From Scortum barcoo (Eukaryota > Chordata > Actinopteri > Centrarchiformes > Terapontidae), in contig CM041550.1 of assembly GCA_023238725.1 (NCBI GenBank), forward strand, positions 24,451,586-24,515,585: a DNA stretch of 64,000 nucleotides, read 5' to 3'. Below the pieces are notes generated by a model that saw only the letters and a list, made by a program, of their open reading frames with translations, was not told where the DNA came from and searched no databases. The translations under genes were made by a program, and so were the position numbers. The stretch's first letter is position 1, and each line of letters opens with the position of its first letter. Positions 14,601 to 28,000 of the stretch are shown here, piece by piece.

Positions 14601-17600
14601 TGTGTCCAAGGAGTGTTTAAGTACCTTTTGTCAGGTGACTGAGCCATGTCTCTCTTTCTTTCCCTTTAAATAACTCTGGTATCCTACCTTGTCATTGAGG
14701 CTGATCGAATGTTGTGCTGCTCTACACTGTAAGTTTGTGACAGTGTGTTTATGTATGCGTGTGTTTGCATGTGTGTATGTGTGTGGTCTGTCCCATAAAT
14801 GAGTGTGTTGGCTCCAGCTGCAAACGTGCTAAGGGGCACATGAAACAGGGGCTGTGTCTGTCTTGCTCTGTAAATACAAAGTCACACTGTTAACTTTAAA
14901 TAATACCACTGAGCAAGATATATACTGTTAAAACAGCGTACAGGGCGGTATGTCCTGCTCACTGTATATGTTACACTGCTCACTACTATCATGCTGAGGT
15001 CTGCATGCTGGTAACAGGATTACGCATAATGATTAAGTGATAACTCATCATATCACAATGACACAAAAGTGGACTTCAGCAGGAGAAAAAATAGAAACAA
15101 GCTGACATGTAACAAGACAGATGTCCATGCCTATCCTTCTTCTCCTATGTGCCTCTCCTAAAATTAGAAAGTTTTGGACTTTGGCGACCCCCTCTGGTAA
15201 TAGCAAAAAAGACATTTCAATCTATTGCAATGCATGCCTATGTCCTCTAACCTCACATGCACCTTACCTGGGAACACTGGTATAGAATGGGCTGAAAGCA
15301 ACACACAGACTAGTTGTTACTGTCAGTCTCATTCCATTCCAAACAAAAGCTTCAAAATGATTCAAAAGATGCTCATTACATTAGGTTTAAAAGAATGGCA
15401 GTTTTGTAGCTGTGACCTGTATCTTATATGTGGCTTAAGCATATGGCACATACAGTGGAGTCATTGTGCTGAGACCTCAAAATCATTTTGGGGCACTGAC
15501 AGGGATTGAGATTTATACCAGGGAGTATATGTAATAATAAAAATTCATTTGTGAGAAAAGTGAGAGAAATGTCCTTTTAGGTGAGTGTGAACACTAAACA
15601 CCACACATAAAATGTCAGCAACTACCTTGTGAAGATAGTGAAGCATGTAGCAGCTAAAGCCAGATATTTTTCTCAGGAGTTGGTAAAAAGGTCACCCTAA
15701 ACACAAGTCCAGTGAAGTGCTTAAATAGGCAAGTGTTTCTAAAATACTTACTATAACAACTTTACTTTAGTTGATAATATATAACATGTGTGATGATTAA
15801 TGCTACTTTAAGTGAGTGAGTTTATGTTCTTTTTTAATTTATCTCTAATTTACACTGTCACTGTTTTGGCTGATCATATGAGAGAAAACAGACTCCACTG
15901 TGCTATGTTTTCCTGTGTGGCAGTGAGGGGAAACCATAGTGTTGATTCATTGGCCAGACCAGGCAAACTCTGCAGTGAAGTGGCTTCTGAGTGACCTGAA
16001 ATCACATGAGCAAGAGTGGAGAAGTCAAACATCTGTTTCAGTGTCCAAAAGAGAGTTTGGATTTCCTTGAAACAAAGAAAAGTGATTTAGGCTCTATTTC
16101 TCGATAGTGACAGCATCTGGGAACTCCAAGTACATATATCTCACTGCAAGTGTGAATTCTTTTAAAACTTTTTTTACTGGATTGAAACATGTTCTCCAAG
16201 CACTTATTTCTTTTAGAAAGAAAATGACTATCATGATCTTGTTTGGCACTATAGAATGACCCCACCCTGTTCACAGTGGACAGATGCTTTATGCACGCTG
16301 ATATTTTGTGTGACACAACTCTGCAGCTGCCTTAATATTTTCAGTTCAGCAACTTTCCTCAGGCTTCAACTGAATGGCCAGTATTTATTAACACTTTTTT
16401 TTGGTCACTGTGTTTTGATGATACACACTGCCTGTCTAAAAAGTGAGTACAAATGCAATGTTTCTTTCCCTACTGGTTAAGAATTCTCATCTGCAAAGTG
16501 CAGTCTGCATAAACAGTGGAAACAGCAAAGTATAAACATAATGACTCAAACAAACTCAGCGCCTGCACTGTTGCATTAAATACGGCAGCCATGTTTATGA
16601 GTTTATAATTCATTATTGGTGTGTACTATGGATGGCTTTGATTCAAAGCCTAGCTGACCCATGCTTTCCTGTCCATATGAAAGGGTCCCTTTTAGTCCAC
16701 AGCAAAAAATCATTTCAGTTAAATAGGATTGAAGTGCATGTTTAGTAAGATCACAGAGTAACTTTGTCCAGAATTCACTGCAGACAGGGAACATTTCCAC
16801 TACTGAGAGTTAAAAATATGGCCAAGATTAAGAGTCAGACACAATGCAAAGTAAGCAAAATGACTTGAAGCATGATGTATTTTCATTTCTTCCTTTTTGT
16901 AAAACTACTCCAATAGTAGCAATCTATATGCCAGAACTGACTTTATTGTATTTATATTACTGACTATGTTATATTACTGACTAAGTTTTTCCTGGCTTTC
17001 CCTGGGGCACTGGAGGAAGTAGCTGAAAGTCTGCTGTCCAAACAGCAAAACTGAACCACCCCCACACCTTGGCATAGATGGTTTAAAACACAAATACCAA
17101 CAGGCCGACCAAAACTGTAAAAGCACAGAATGTTGCTGGTGCAGTAAGGGCTTACATTCAACCCCACTGAAAATAACTGTCAGGGTTAATAAATGAAATA
17201 CACAAATTAGGAGGGATGACATTGTCAAAGATGAATTTTCATACTGTAGGATTTGCATTTATATATCTGAACAGTACGTAGGTTTTGTGTGCTACTTCAC
17301 TGTAGCACATGAAGATCTGTTCCACTGTGTCATACCTTGTGTATTCCTCTGGGTGGCATTAGTAGTTTTCACTGTTGTCACAGCTGTGCCTCAGCATTCA
17401 TGATACCATCCTCCATCTGCCTAAATGCACAATGAATAAAGACAACACAGCTTTGTATAGACTTACTGGAACTGGAAAATGCAAACTCCTCGCACTTGCT
17501 AGAGAACTTCTCCCCTCTTATTCCCAAAAATGCAGATGTGCAGTAATTCTCTCGTTACTCAAATACCGCTTTTCTTACAGTACAAATTAGAGCTGCCTTT

Positions 17601-18933
17601 AGCACTGGGCTTTTATTGCGTGTCTGCCAGCAGGCACAGAGGCTGTTACAGAGACTGCACTCCTTCATTATTAGTCTATTGGAGAAGACTTCATTGGTCA
17701 CAAGATCCCTTTCTTGTTATTGATATGTCTTCATATGCTTATGTAAAAAATCTTCCTAACTGCAGAGTGTTGAGTCTGTCAGGTCACAGTTGGAAGTTTA
17801 GGTTAATTTGCATGGTATTTTTTAGTATAAGTTTGCTTCAGTGTCTTAAAATGTAATTGATCCTGCTCCAGTTATTGTGTCATTATTTACCCATATTATC
17901 ACCTCAGGGTGGTCTTTAACAGATTTTGTGTGTGTGTGTGTGTGCGTGTGTGTATGTGCCCTTAGCCATCTATCTCAGTGAGGACCATTGTGAGTTTTAG
18001 ACTGACAGAGTGAGTAAAGTAAAGAAAATAATTCTCACCTCTCAAAGGGGCTATTTGAGGCTTATGGTTAAAGTTAGATTGGGCTTAACTATCTAGCTGT
18101 GATGGTTAACTTGAAGGATACATACAGTATTTGATCCTATTTGAGGGGTTAGATTTAATGTTTAAAATATCCCCTGTACTGTACAGTAAATGAGTAAGTG
18201 TACCACACTTACAATATGCCGTTATAACTAACAAAATATTCTCTCATTCCCCAACACATTTACTGTGCATGCATGAGCACATTCTCCATACGTTAAAGAT
18301 ATAAGGTCAGTCGTGAGCCTCTAGTGACCTTACTTTCATTTCCTGTGACATTACTTAAAATCACAATGGGGGAAAATCTGACTCCACAGAAAACACACAC
18401 CCCTGCTGTGAACTTGGACTTTCCAGTCCAACACCCTTCTTAAGAACACATTATTTTATGCATTGGAAAATTTAATTCTTGCCAAGCATAGTTAATTACT
18501 AGAGCACATTGGCTGGTAGTTTCATCAGGTGGTTTTGATCATTACCACTCTGTGCTTCAGGTCTGGGACCAATATACCAACACATGCTGCAGCTGTCTCA
18601 CTTACAGATGAAAACTAAAAAGTCTGCGATCAGAAGTCCTGCTTTTTCGATTTTTATTCAAACATAGCAGCTGATAATGACAGTTACTATGTCTGTTTTA
18701 AATCTTGGGAAGGCTTGCCAAAAGCCTGGTGTTAATGTGAAAGATGGGATATTCTCATCCCAGCATTAAAAAAATAATCATATTGTAATATTTTATAATA
18801 TTTTATTTAGTAATATTTGCTAGTTAATATTTTTTCAGCAGACTCATCTGAACAGACCTTATCGTATTAGTATAAGGTTGCTTTATGTACTTTCTCGTTC
18901 ATATTAATATCAAATGTGTTTCTGGTTTCACAG
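11647..18933 (+). other. col6a3: Probable intron 1 of col6a3
   Basis: It runs from the candidate donor at 11647 to the acceptor TTTCACAG ending at 18933. Mostly AT-rich DNA with TG microsatellites near 14741-14786 and 17927-17958. No coding exon with domain similarity was seen. Enhancers may lie here but none can be called from sequence alone. The left boundary depends on the uncertain exon 1. Confidence 0.4.
17927..17958. repeat. (TG)n microsatellite
   Basis: About 30 bp of TG dinucleotides with single C and A interruptions, in the probable first intron. Confidence 0.85.
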
Positions 18934-19048
18934 GTGTTCCCTTTGCTGTTTTGGTGATAGAAGATGAGGAGGCATCGGTTGTTACCGCTCTGTGCCCTCC
19001 TGGGCATCCTGTTTGCAGGACTCCTCCCTAACCTTGATGCTCAGGATG
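18934..19048 (+). CDS. col6a3: col6a3 exon with start codon and signal peptide
   Basis: The acceptor TTTCACAG ends at 18933, followed by 30 bp of 5' untranslated sequence. ATG at 18964 is preceded by GATAGAAG, giving a purine at -3. The 28 codons read MRRHRLLPLCALLGILFAGL and then LPNLDAQD: basic residues, a hydrophobic core of about 12-15 residues and a small-residue end, which is a typical secretory signal. Cleavage is likely near the DAQ. The MR-HR-LPL start closely resembles mammalian COL6A3. The donor GTAAGT begins at 19049 and the exon ends in phase 1. Confidence 0.9.
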
Positions 19049-22000
19049 GTAAGTTGAACTGAATTAATCTTAGACGCACTGATCTGGGTGTGATCATTTT
19101 GTAAATGATCTGTCTACTTGTAATGGTCATTAGGATCAAATCTTCATGTTTTGGCTCACTTAAAAATATATATGTCTTTCCATATCCACAATATGTTAAA
19201 ATGGGATTTATAAGAGTGTTTATGACATCTCAACAAAAACTTTGAATTAACCTTATTGGTCTTTTTTTTGTATTTTTTAATTTGGTTATTATTTTTTAAA
19301 ATCTGAACTGTGTATGTCATCTTGGGACTAAACAGAGTGTTAAAGTATCAAGTCCAGTCAGATGCTATTGACAAACAAAGCAAAATGCTGCTGTCAAACA
19401 TAGAATTTCAACGTTTCACTTCTGTTGTATTTGCAACAGTATTAGTGTTTAGTGCAAAAAAAAAAAAAAAAATGTATCAAACACCAAGCATCTTTTCACT
19501 GGTCTTCACTTCTGTCCTCCAAACACTCTCTTTTGAAGATTGTGCACAAGGGTTGGCAACTGACCTATACTTTCTAGTGGATTCATCCTGGAGTATTGGA
19601 GAGGAGAACTTTGAGCATGTCAGACAATTTCTTTACACCTTGATACAAGCACTGCACCAAGTTGGAGGGGAGAGGTTTAAATTTGCCCTTGTACAGTACA
19701 ATAACAGGCCTGAAAGTGAGTTCCAGCTGAACAGCTACCCAACAATACAGGAAATCCTGGCACACATCAAGGCTATGGCTTACCGTGGTGGGGGCACCCG
19801 GACTGGCCTGGGCCTGGATTTCCTGATTCACACACACTTGAACACTGCTTCGGGCAGCCGTGCTGTAGAAGGAGCGGTCCAGGTGGTGGTCGTGCTAACA
19901 GACGGGCGCTCCCAGGATGACGTAGCCAAGCCAGCTCAGGTGCTGCAGCTGGCGGGCGTGGAGGTGTTTGCAGTTGGAGTTCAGAATGCAGTGGATTCGG
20001 AGCTCAGGGAGATGGCTAGCCACCCCCATGACACTCATATTTTCAGTGTAGACTCTTTCCTCACCTTGCGGGATATAATCCAAGATTTAGTAGTGGGGCT
20101 TTGCAGCGCAGTCACCCGGTCAGGGGGTGCTCCTGTGCCAAACGAGGCCCCTGTGACTGGAGGAGGGACAGGTAATAAAATGGGACCAGTGTCACTACCA
20201 TACTAATGTGTCTACATGTGCAGGAAGAAGTTGCTGCATATGTGGTTGTGACTGGATTTTATTATTAACTCAATCAAATGTTTTTAACCTCAATAACTTT
20301 TCACTATCCACCTGCAAAATTAACCTCACTTGTTTTGTCTCGCCACGTTTAATATACCCCTAACATTTAAAAACCACAACAAGGTCTGCATGTTATTTAC
20401 GCCCCTACTTCATATTAGGTTAGGCTGTGTGTAAAAATAGCACAAATACATGCTTGTGCAAAGCCAGAGGAGATCAAATGAGTATGGATCGAGAGAAAGC
20501 TACGTAATGTTTATGGACATTTTGTGCTTTTAAATTTGGTAGTCATTTGAGTCTGTGTTGGCATACAGCGCTATCCTCAGTCATAATTAAACACACCATT
20601 TTCAGATAATGCCTGCTTGTATGAGACACAGCTGTATGTAAGAGAACATTTATACAGACAGTGAGGAATAAAATCGTGACATCTCAGACTGACATTTCTT
20701 CAGAAAACCTTTGGACAGGACCGTGGACTCAAGGATGCCTTACCCTTAAAACATCTGAATATCAAACAATGAGCTTTTAACAATAGCTAACCATGCACCA
20801 CTGCTTATGTGTCTTGCACTTTGTTTGTCTTTATCAGTCACAATGTCTACCTGTGTAAAATATGTGCAATATTCTGTATTTTAAACAGTGATGAACCTGC
20901 TTGTACTCATCCTTGACCTACAGACAAAGTACTCTGAGAATGCTATTAGATGTAGATGTGCAATGAGCAATTGTACCATACCGTAGTGAGCAATATGTTA
21001 CAATAAGTTAATGGAGTGAAAAAATACATTCTAATGAAACCACATACCAACATAAAAAGTGTCCACCACATATCATTTAAATGAAAATGAATTGGAATTG
21101 TCACTAATTAAAAAAAAAGTACTTATTTCACATGGAATCACATTTAATATGTTCTCAAGCACTATAAACCTGTGGGCACCAAGGATAAGTCACAGGATCA
21201 TGACTGGTCACTTTATCTGAGGTCTGTAACAAGAGTCTGCATGGGATGGCTGAACTCAGTGGAGCTTAGACAAGGGATATATCACAAATTCAGTACGTAA
21301 CCTTAAAAAGATTTAATAAGCTTAACAATGCATTGGGTTTTTTATGCCTTGGAATACCCTTTCATTTTATGTATATTTGAATAATTCTAAATATCCCCAT
21401 GGTTTAGTATTTTTTGGCTCCCCATATTTAGTTGATAAAATGATTGTATAATAATTGTAATTGTAATGAGTATAAACAATATAAGAATATTATTTACAAA
21501 TTTTGAATATGTTCCAAATACTTTCCCATCTTAATGTAACATTAAACATATTTGGCTATTTCTTCCAGTAATTTCTCTGTAACAATCAAGAAAATGATGT
21601 GAAATTCAATTTGCTGTAAATTGCAGATTTGGTTTTGCATCTGCCCCCAATTTGGGACAATATTAGCTTTTTTTTAAATTTAAAAATATTTTTTGCTCAA
21701 TTAAGCTGTTAATATTGACCAGACCACATGTGGAGAATCATCTTAATAATTTTTACATTAATGTCTGGTATCCTTACTGAATACAACATCACATTACTGT
21801 GCTTCACCGTTATGTTACTGTAATCCATATCACATTCAAATAATCATTCTATATAAGGGAGGATCACTTACAGATTACAAAATCTCCTTGGTTCAGCCTA
21901 CATGCAGTATGATGTGTTTTGTAATGTTATTGATTTGTTCACTTTGAATGTCACATGACACATGTAATGATATGCTAGCATGAGTTCTTTGATTGGTTTC

Positions 22001-25000
22001 TTTGTCTCTTTCTCACTATGTTAACGCTTTCACAAGTTCCATTTTGTTTTGTTTTCTCTCTCTCTCTCCTTAAAGCACAAGATTCAGCTGACCTAGTACT
22101 CTTAATTGATGGATCACAGAACGTTGGAGCAGCAAACTTCCCCTCTGTGCGTGATATGGTTTTGAGAATCATTGAGCGCCTTGACGTGGGCAGGGACACC
22201 GTTCGGGTGGCCTTAGCCCTGTACAACGCCAACCCAGAGATAAAGTTCTATCTATCTAGCTATGACAGCAAATCATCAGTCCTGGAAGCGGTGAAGGGCC
22301 TCTCCTACTCAGGGGGTGATGAATCTAACCTGGGGGCCGCCTTGGAAGAAGTGGTCGAGAGCCTTTTCAGCCAAACAGCTGGGGGCAGGGCAGATGAGGA
22401 TGTGCCCCAGATGTTGGTGGTTATCAGTGCCGGGCAATCCACTGATGATACTGGTGCCGGTGACCGGGCCCTTAAGAGGGCCGGTGTTATCACATTGGGT
22501 GTGGCGATTGGTGACACTGCCACTGCAGATCTGGAAGCAGTTGCTACAGATAAAAGTTTAGTTCTGTCAGCCCCTGATTTCAGAACAGTGGCAAGCACTG
22601 GTGATCAGCTGTTCCCATTCATTAACGGGGTGATCCAGCGCACCATTTTAGTTCACACTGAATTCACAGAAGGTATGTAACTTCTCTGTAACTGTTGGTC
22701 AGGGCATTGATTGGGGAAGGGGACTTAAAAAATTAAAAGCCCTAAAGAGCTTATAATGAATATAATGTAGTGTGCAAGGTAAGATATGCAAACCTGAAAA
22801 TTGCTTAATTTTCTATTTTAATAATGACTTTTAGCAGAAGTGGGAATAACCAAGTAAAAAAGAGAAGTGCAAACTCTTGTTGGAGTTCTGTACTTAATTA
22901 ATCTGTTGTGTAGGTATACTGTCTGTTGATTGACAGATACTGGAAAAGGCTTTTCTTTTCCTTACTATGCCTTTCAGATCTAGGTTTGTGATACAGGATA
23001 TTCTGCAGTTTTGTATTAAAAAGATATGATATGACAAGGAAACATCTCTAAACTACTACAACTCCACATGGCCCTTTTTTTACAGCATCACATTACATTT
23101 TAGTCAATATATGAGAAAAGGCTGACTTCTTAACTTTCAGTAACAAGCTGTACCACGTATTGACTTAAAAAGTTATGTTGTCCAGCAGTACTTATACATC
23201 CAAAAGAAACAGAGCAACATATGCATCATATTACTTTTTACCACATGTAAAAAAATAAATGGGTCTGTTTGAGACAATAGGCAATATACCCTGTACCCTG
23301 TACCCTGTGACAAAGATGCAAACTCCAAACCCAAGTCAGTTATCTGACAAAGTGACAAAGGATTGCACAAGGGCTGTGCTCATATCATATATGCCTCAAG
23401 ATATATCCCTTAATACAGTTTAAACATTTTTTTGGTATTTTGTAGTTCTTGCGTAAATCATTTTGTGTGAATGCAAAATGTGTGCAGTTTGCTGAATACA
23501 GTTTTTTGCTTTCAACCTCTGAGAAAGAAAAAAAATCCAACAATCATTGCAGTGTTGAGAAAAAAATACACCAGTACAAGTGCATGGTTTTGTAAAACGA
23601 CACAATATGATTTGCCAAAACATAAAGTCAACAATCACCAATTGGAAATAGTAGTTAATTAAGAGTTAAAGTCCAGTTTCACATCCAGGCTGACTCTGCT
23701 ATGTAATTTATTTTAAATGAAAATTTTGTTGATTAATAATTAATGTTATCTGGCATTTCTACTCGTATTCTATGCTTAAATATTATCTTCTAGAGTACCA
23801 TATGTCTTGCTCATCTGCACATAGACGGCATAATAAATTAAGTAAATAATACATCTTTATGATAGAACATTTAGGGGGCATCCCCCATTTTTCTAGTATG
23901 TCAATATTAGGTGACACATATCCCCATAATCTTATATCATTATAAAAAAAAAAAAAATTTGAATGTTTTAGGCAGATGTACTGTTTGACATTTCTTAAAA
24001 TTGGCTTTTATTTACATAGTATTTTTTTTCCTTTTCTTTTCAGTCTTGGTAGTTGGAAAACGAGACATCATTTTCCTACTCGACAGTACAATGGGTTCAC
24101 AGGTCATCAACTCCGTCCGCGAATTCATCAGGCGGTTTGTAAACAGCATGCCAATTGGTCCAGATGAAGTTCAAGTGGGTGTGGCCCAGTTCAGCAATAT
24201 CGCTCGAGCTGAGATAGATCTCAACTCCCACGGGACCAGGGAGGACCTAATTGCTTCTCTGAGCGGTATCAAACCAAGACCTGGACAGATAGTCAATATT
24301 GGAGCAGCCTTGGACTTTGTGCGGATGAATATGTTTCGACCTGAGAAGGGCAGTCGTATTCAACAAAACGTACCACAGCTTTTACTTTTGATGACCAGTA
24401 AAAGGTCTAGTGACAGTGTTGAAGAGCCTGCAAGAGCCCTCCAGAGAATGGGCATATTGACTCTGGCTGCAGGCTTCAGGGCTGCGGATGAGCAGGAGCT
24501 GAAAAAGATTGCCTTTAGTGAAGATGTTGTGTACCTGCTGAAGGACTTCCGCCCACTGGCCCGCCAGACAAAGAGCCCAATTACTGATGCACTCTCAACT
24601 CTAGCTGGGGTGATGGTGACTGAACTGCCCACTGAGCCAGGTAATGCTTTATCTTCTATGCACAATCAATACATTTCATGATTAATTCAATTAATTATTT
24701 CATTGGTCGTTGGCGAAATGGAAACAAACAAATACAAATACAAATTAAAGACAGATTAAAGAGAAAATGTGAATAAATAAGAGTGAAAAATTAGATGCTT
24801 CTAAACAAATGTGCTACATGATACAATTAAGCCATTTTAGTCCCACATGCTCTGTGTTGTATAAAAATGCTGAGCAGAGCTCAATCCAGCTGAACACAGG
24901 CAATTTTCGACTGATGTGTTATACAGTTCTTTGCATTATCATCAAATCACTAAAAGAAATGTCCTCTGAAAGAAATGTGTCCCGTCAAACATGAAACAAG

Positions 25001-28000
25001 TGTCTAATTTAAGTAAGAGATCTATGAGTTTGAAGGCTTTGCCACATTTAGTCTCTGTGGCTTGTTTTAGTTTGACCTTTAACTTCCCATTTGTACTTAT
25101 CAATAACAGATATCAGCCTCTCTGTTTATTGATTTATTTATTTACGCTTTACATAAAAAAGACTTATTGTGAAGCAATTTAAGGAAATACAGTCCATCTA
25201 TCACTAACATTTGCAAAACTTGCAAATGGTATTTTTAGGTAAAAACTGGAACAATTAGTATAATCTGATCAGTGGATCAGTTTTAAATATTCCTGAGAGG
25301 AATGGTTAAAGAAGAAGCAAACACACGGAGCTGGGTAGATGAAGAGCTGCAGCTGCGAAGTTCTTACTCAGTGTTTGAATTGGCTTTTGAAGGAGCCCTA
25401 TTTTTTAGCCTTTATTTACCAGTGTTCATTAACAAGTGTTCTCTGCTGAGTGAAATGATAATGCACAGTGGACAGGCAATGTTTTACCTTACTTTGTTAA
25501 ATAGATTAGACCTTGGTTTCATTTAATGATAATTATGAACAGGCATGAACATTATGGGAAATTGAATAATAAATAAACATACACATTGACAAGAACCTAG
25601 TAGCCTGTTATTTATTTCAAGAACCTAAATATACATTAAACTATAACTTCATGAACAAAAGAAACAGTGATACTAAAATTAATGATACTTTGGAGCTCCC
25701 CTCTATACAACAAGCCAAATAGTACCTGCATCAGGACAGCTATAATTACATTTTTGTGTCTGTTGTAGCTAAATAGAGGTAGTTTTAAAGGGGCATCTTT
25801 TGACATTTGTGTTGCTAACAGTGTTATATTGTCTAGACCCTGAAAGTATTATGTTTATTGTATTACACAGGGAATAAGTGTGTGTTTTTTTTCCTTCTTT
25901 TCCTTAGTGGTGGAGATAACCACAGTGACGACTCAAAAAGTGATAAGAGACATTGTATTCCTTGTGGATGGCTCTAACTACATCGGCAGCAGTAACTTTC
26001 CCTATATGAGAGACTTCATTATCAATGTGGTCAACCAGCTGGATGTACGCCCTGACAGGGTCCAGATTGGTCTCCTGCAGTTTGCTGACCGTCCAAAAAT
26101 TGAATTTTATCTGAATAGCTACAGCACCAGGCAAGATGTCGTGAATAAAATCTCTCAACTCAGGCTGACTGGAGGCTCAGTTTTAAATACAGGAGCTGCC
26201 ATGAATTATGCCCTTGCCAACATGTTCCAGCCATCAACCGGGTCACGCAGGAAGGAAGGAGTCCAGCAGGTGTTAGTTCTGATCACAGGTGGTCCAGCCC
26301 AGGATGAGGTCAAAGGGGTAGCTGATAGACTAGCCCTGGCTGGTGTTTTGACCTTCACAGTCAGTTCTGGGCAAGCAGATAACAACCTGCTGAAGACAGT
26401 AGCATTTGTTCCAGATTTAGCCTACCATGACACAAGCTTCTCTAATTTACCAGCTATGGCTGAGCTAATCATGCCCAAGTTGATAACAGTGGTTGGAGAT
26501 ACAGATGTGTCATTCCCGGAACCAGAACCTGGTGAGTTTTGTTGCCTCTGTTACTATTAATTAAATATATGTTACAGAGTTACAGTTCAGTTACAATTAG
26601 GTAAAAATTGATTTTCTGTTTTGTCTCCCCTCAGTTATTGAAGCTGAAAGAGATGTTGCCTTTCTCATTGATGGCACAGAAAATGTTCGAGCAGATTTTC
26701 CCTACTTCCGGGATTTTATCATTAAAGTAATTGAACCACTTGACATTGGGATTGACAAGGTACGAATTTCAGTGGTTCAACACAGTGAGAGGCCAACTCC
26801 AAACTTCTACCTTAACACTTATCAAACTAAAGAGGAGGTGATCAGAGCTGTCAACGGACTGACACCAGTTGGGGGCCGTAGTCTAAACACAGGATCTGCA
26901 CTGAGATTCATGAAGGACACCATCTTGTCTGAAAGGCATGGTAGCCGGGCTAAGCAAAATGTCCCTCAGTTTCTGATCGTTCTGGCCGGAGGCAGGTCCA
27001 GGGATAATGTGAAGGAACCTGCTGGTGTGCTGAAGACAGAGGGAGTCGTACCGTTCGGTGTTGGTGTCAAGGATGCAGACCCAAAGCAGATTGAGGCCAT
27101 TTCACACAACCCTTCCTTTGCCTTCAATGTGAAAGAAATCAGTGAGCTTAGCAGCGTGCCACAAAGACTCAATAGCTATGTGAGCCTTCCAAGGGAACAG
27201 CTGACCATAGTTCTACAGCAAGGTAAGGAAAATCTCTTTTTTATTGTGTTTCACTTGCTTTAAGACAAACAACACTTTTAAAGATGTTTTTGGTGCTTTG
27301 TCAGAATAACTTATTCTTATTTGTTGTGTCTTAGTACAAAGCAATGCTATAAAAAGAGATATTGTGTTCCTTCTGGATGGCTCTTACAACACAATAAATG
27401 GATTCCCAGAGATAAAACTCTTTGTTAAGAGCATAGTGGAGAGCCTCTTTGTCGGTGAAAGGCAAGACAGAGTGGCGGTTGTTCAGTTTGCTGATAACCC
27501 TGAAGTCAGCTTTTACCTGAATTCTCACAAGGCGAAAAATGACATTATAAATGCCATATATAATTTAAAGCACAAGGGTGGGAGGCACCTTAATATTGGG
27601 GGAGCTCTTCAGTTTGTGAGGCACAGTGTCTTTACTTCCTCCACGGGCAGTAGAAGACTAGAAGGAGTGCCCCAGATTTTAATTCTTCTAAGTACTAAAC
27701 CATCCACTGATGATGTGAGAAGCCCTGCTTTTGCACTAAAACAGCATGAAATTATGTCAGTGAGCGTTGGAGTGGAAGATGCCGATCTTTCAGAGCTGGA
27801 AATGATTGCCTTCAAACCTAGTTTCACATACAAGGTCACTGATTTCTCCAAGTTGCCCTCAATCCAATCACACCTTGTTGCAACACTGAACATAAACAAA
27901 GACACTGAGGAAACCATGACTGGAATCTCTGATTTAGTAGGTAAGAATTCCACATTTAAATATATATGGCTAAAATAGTATGTCATTATTTGTCTTCAGA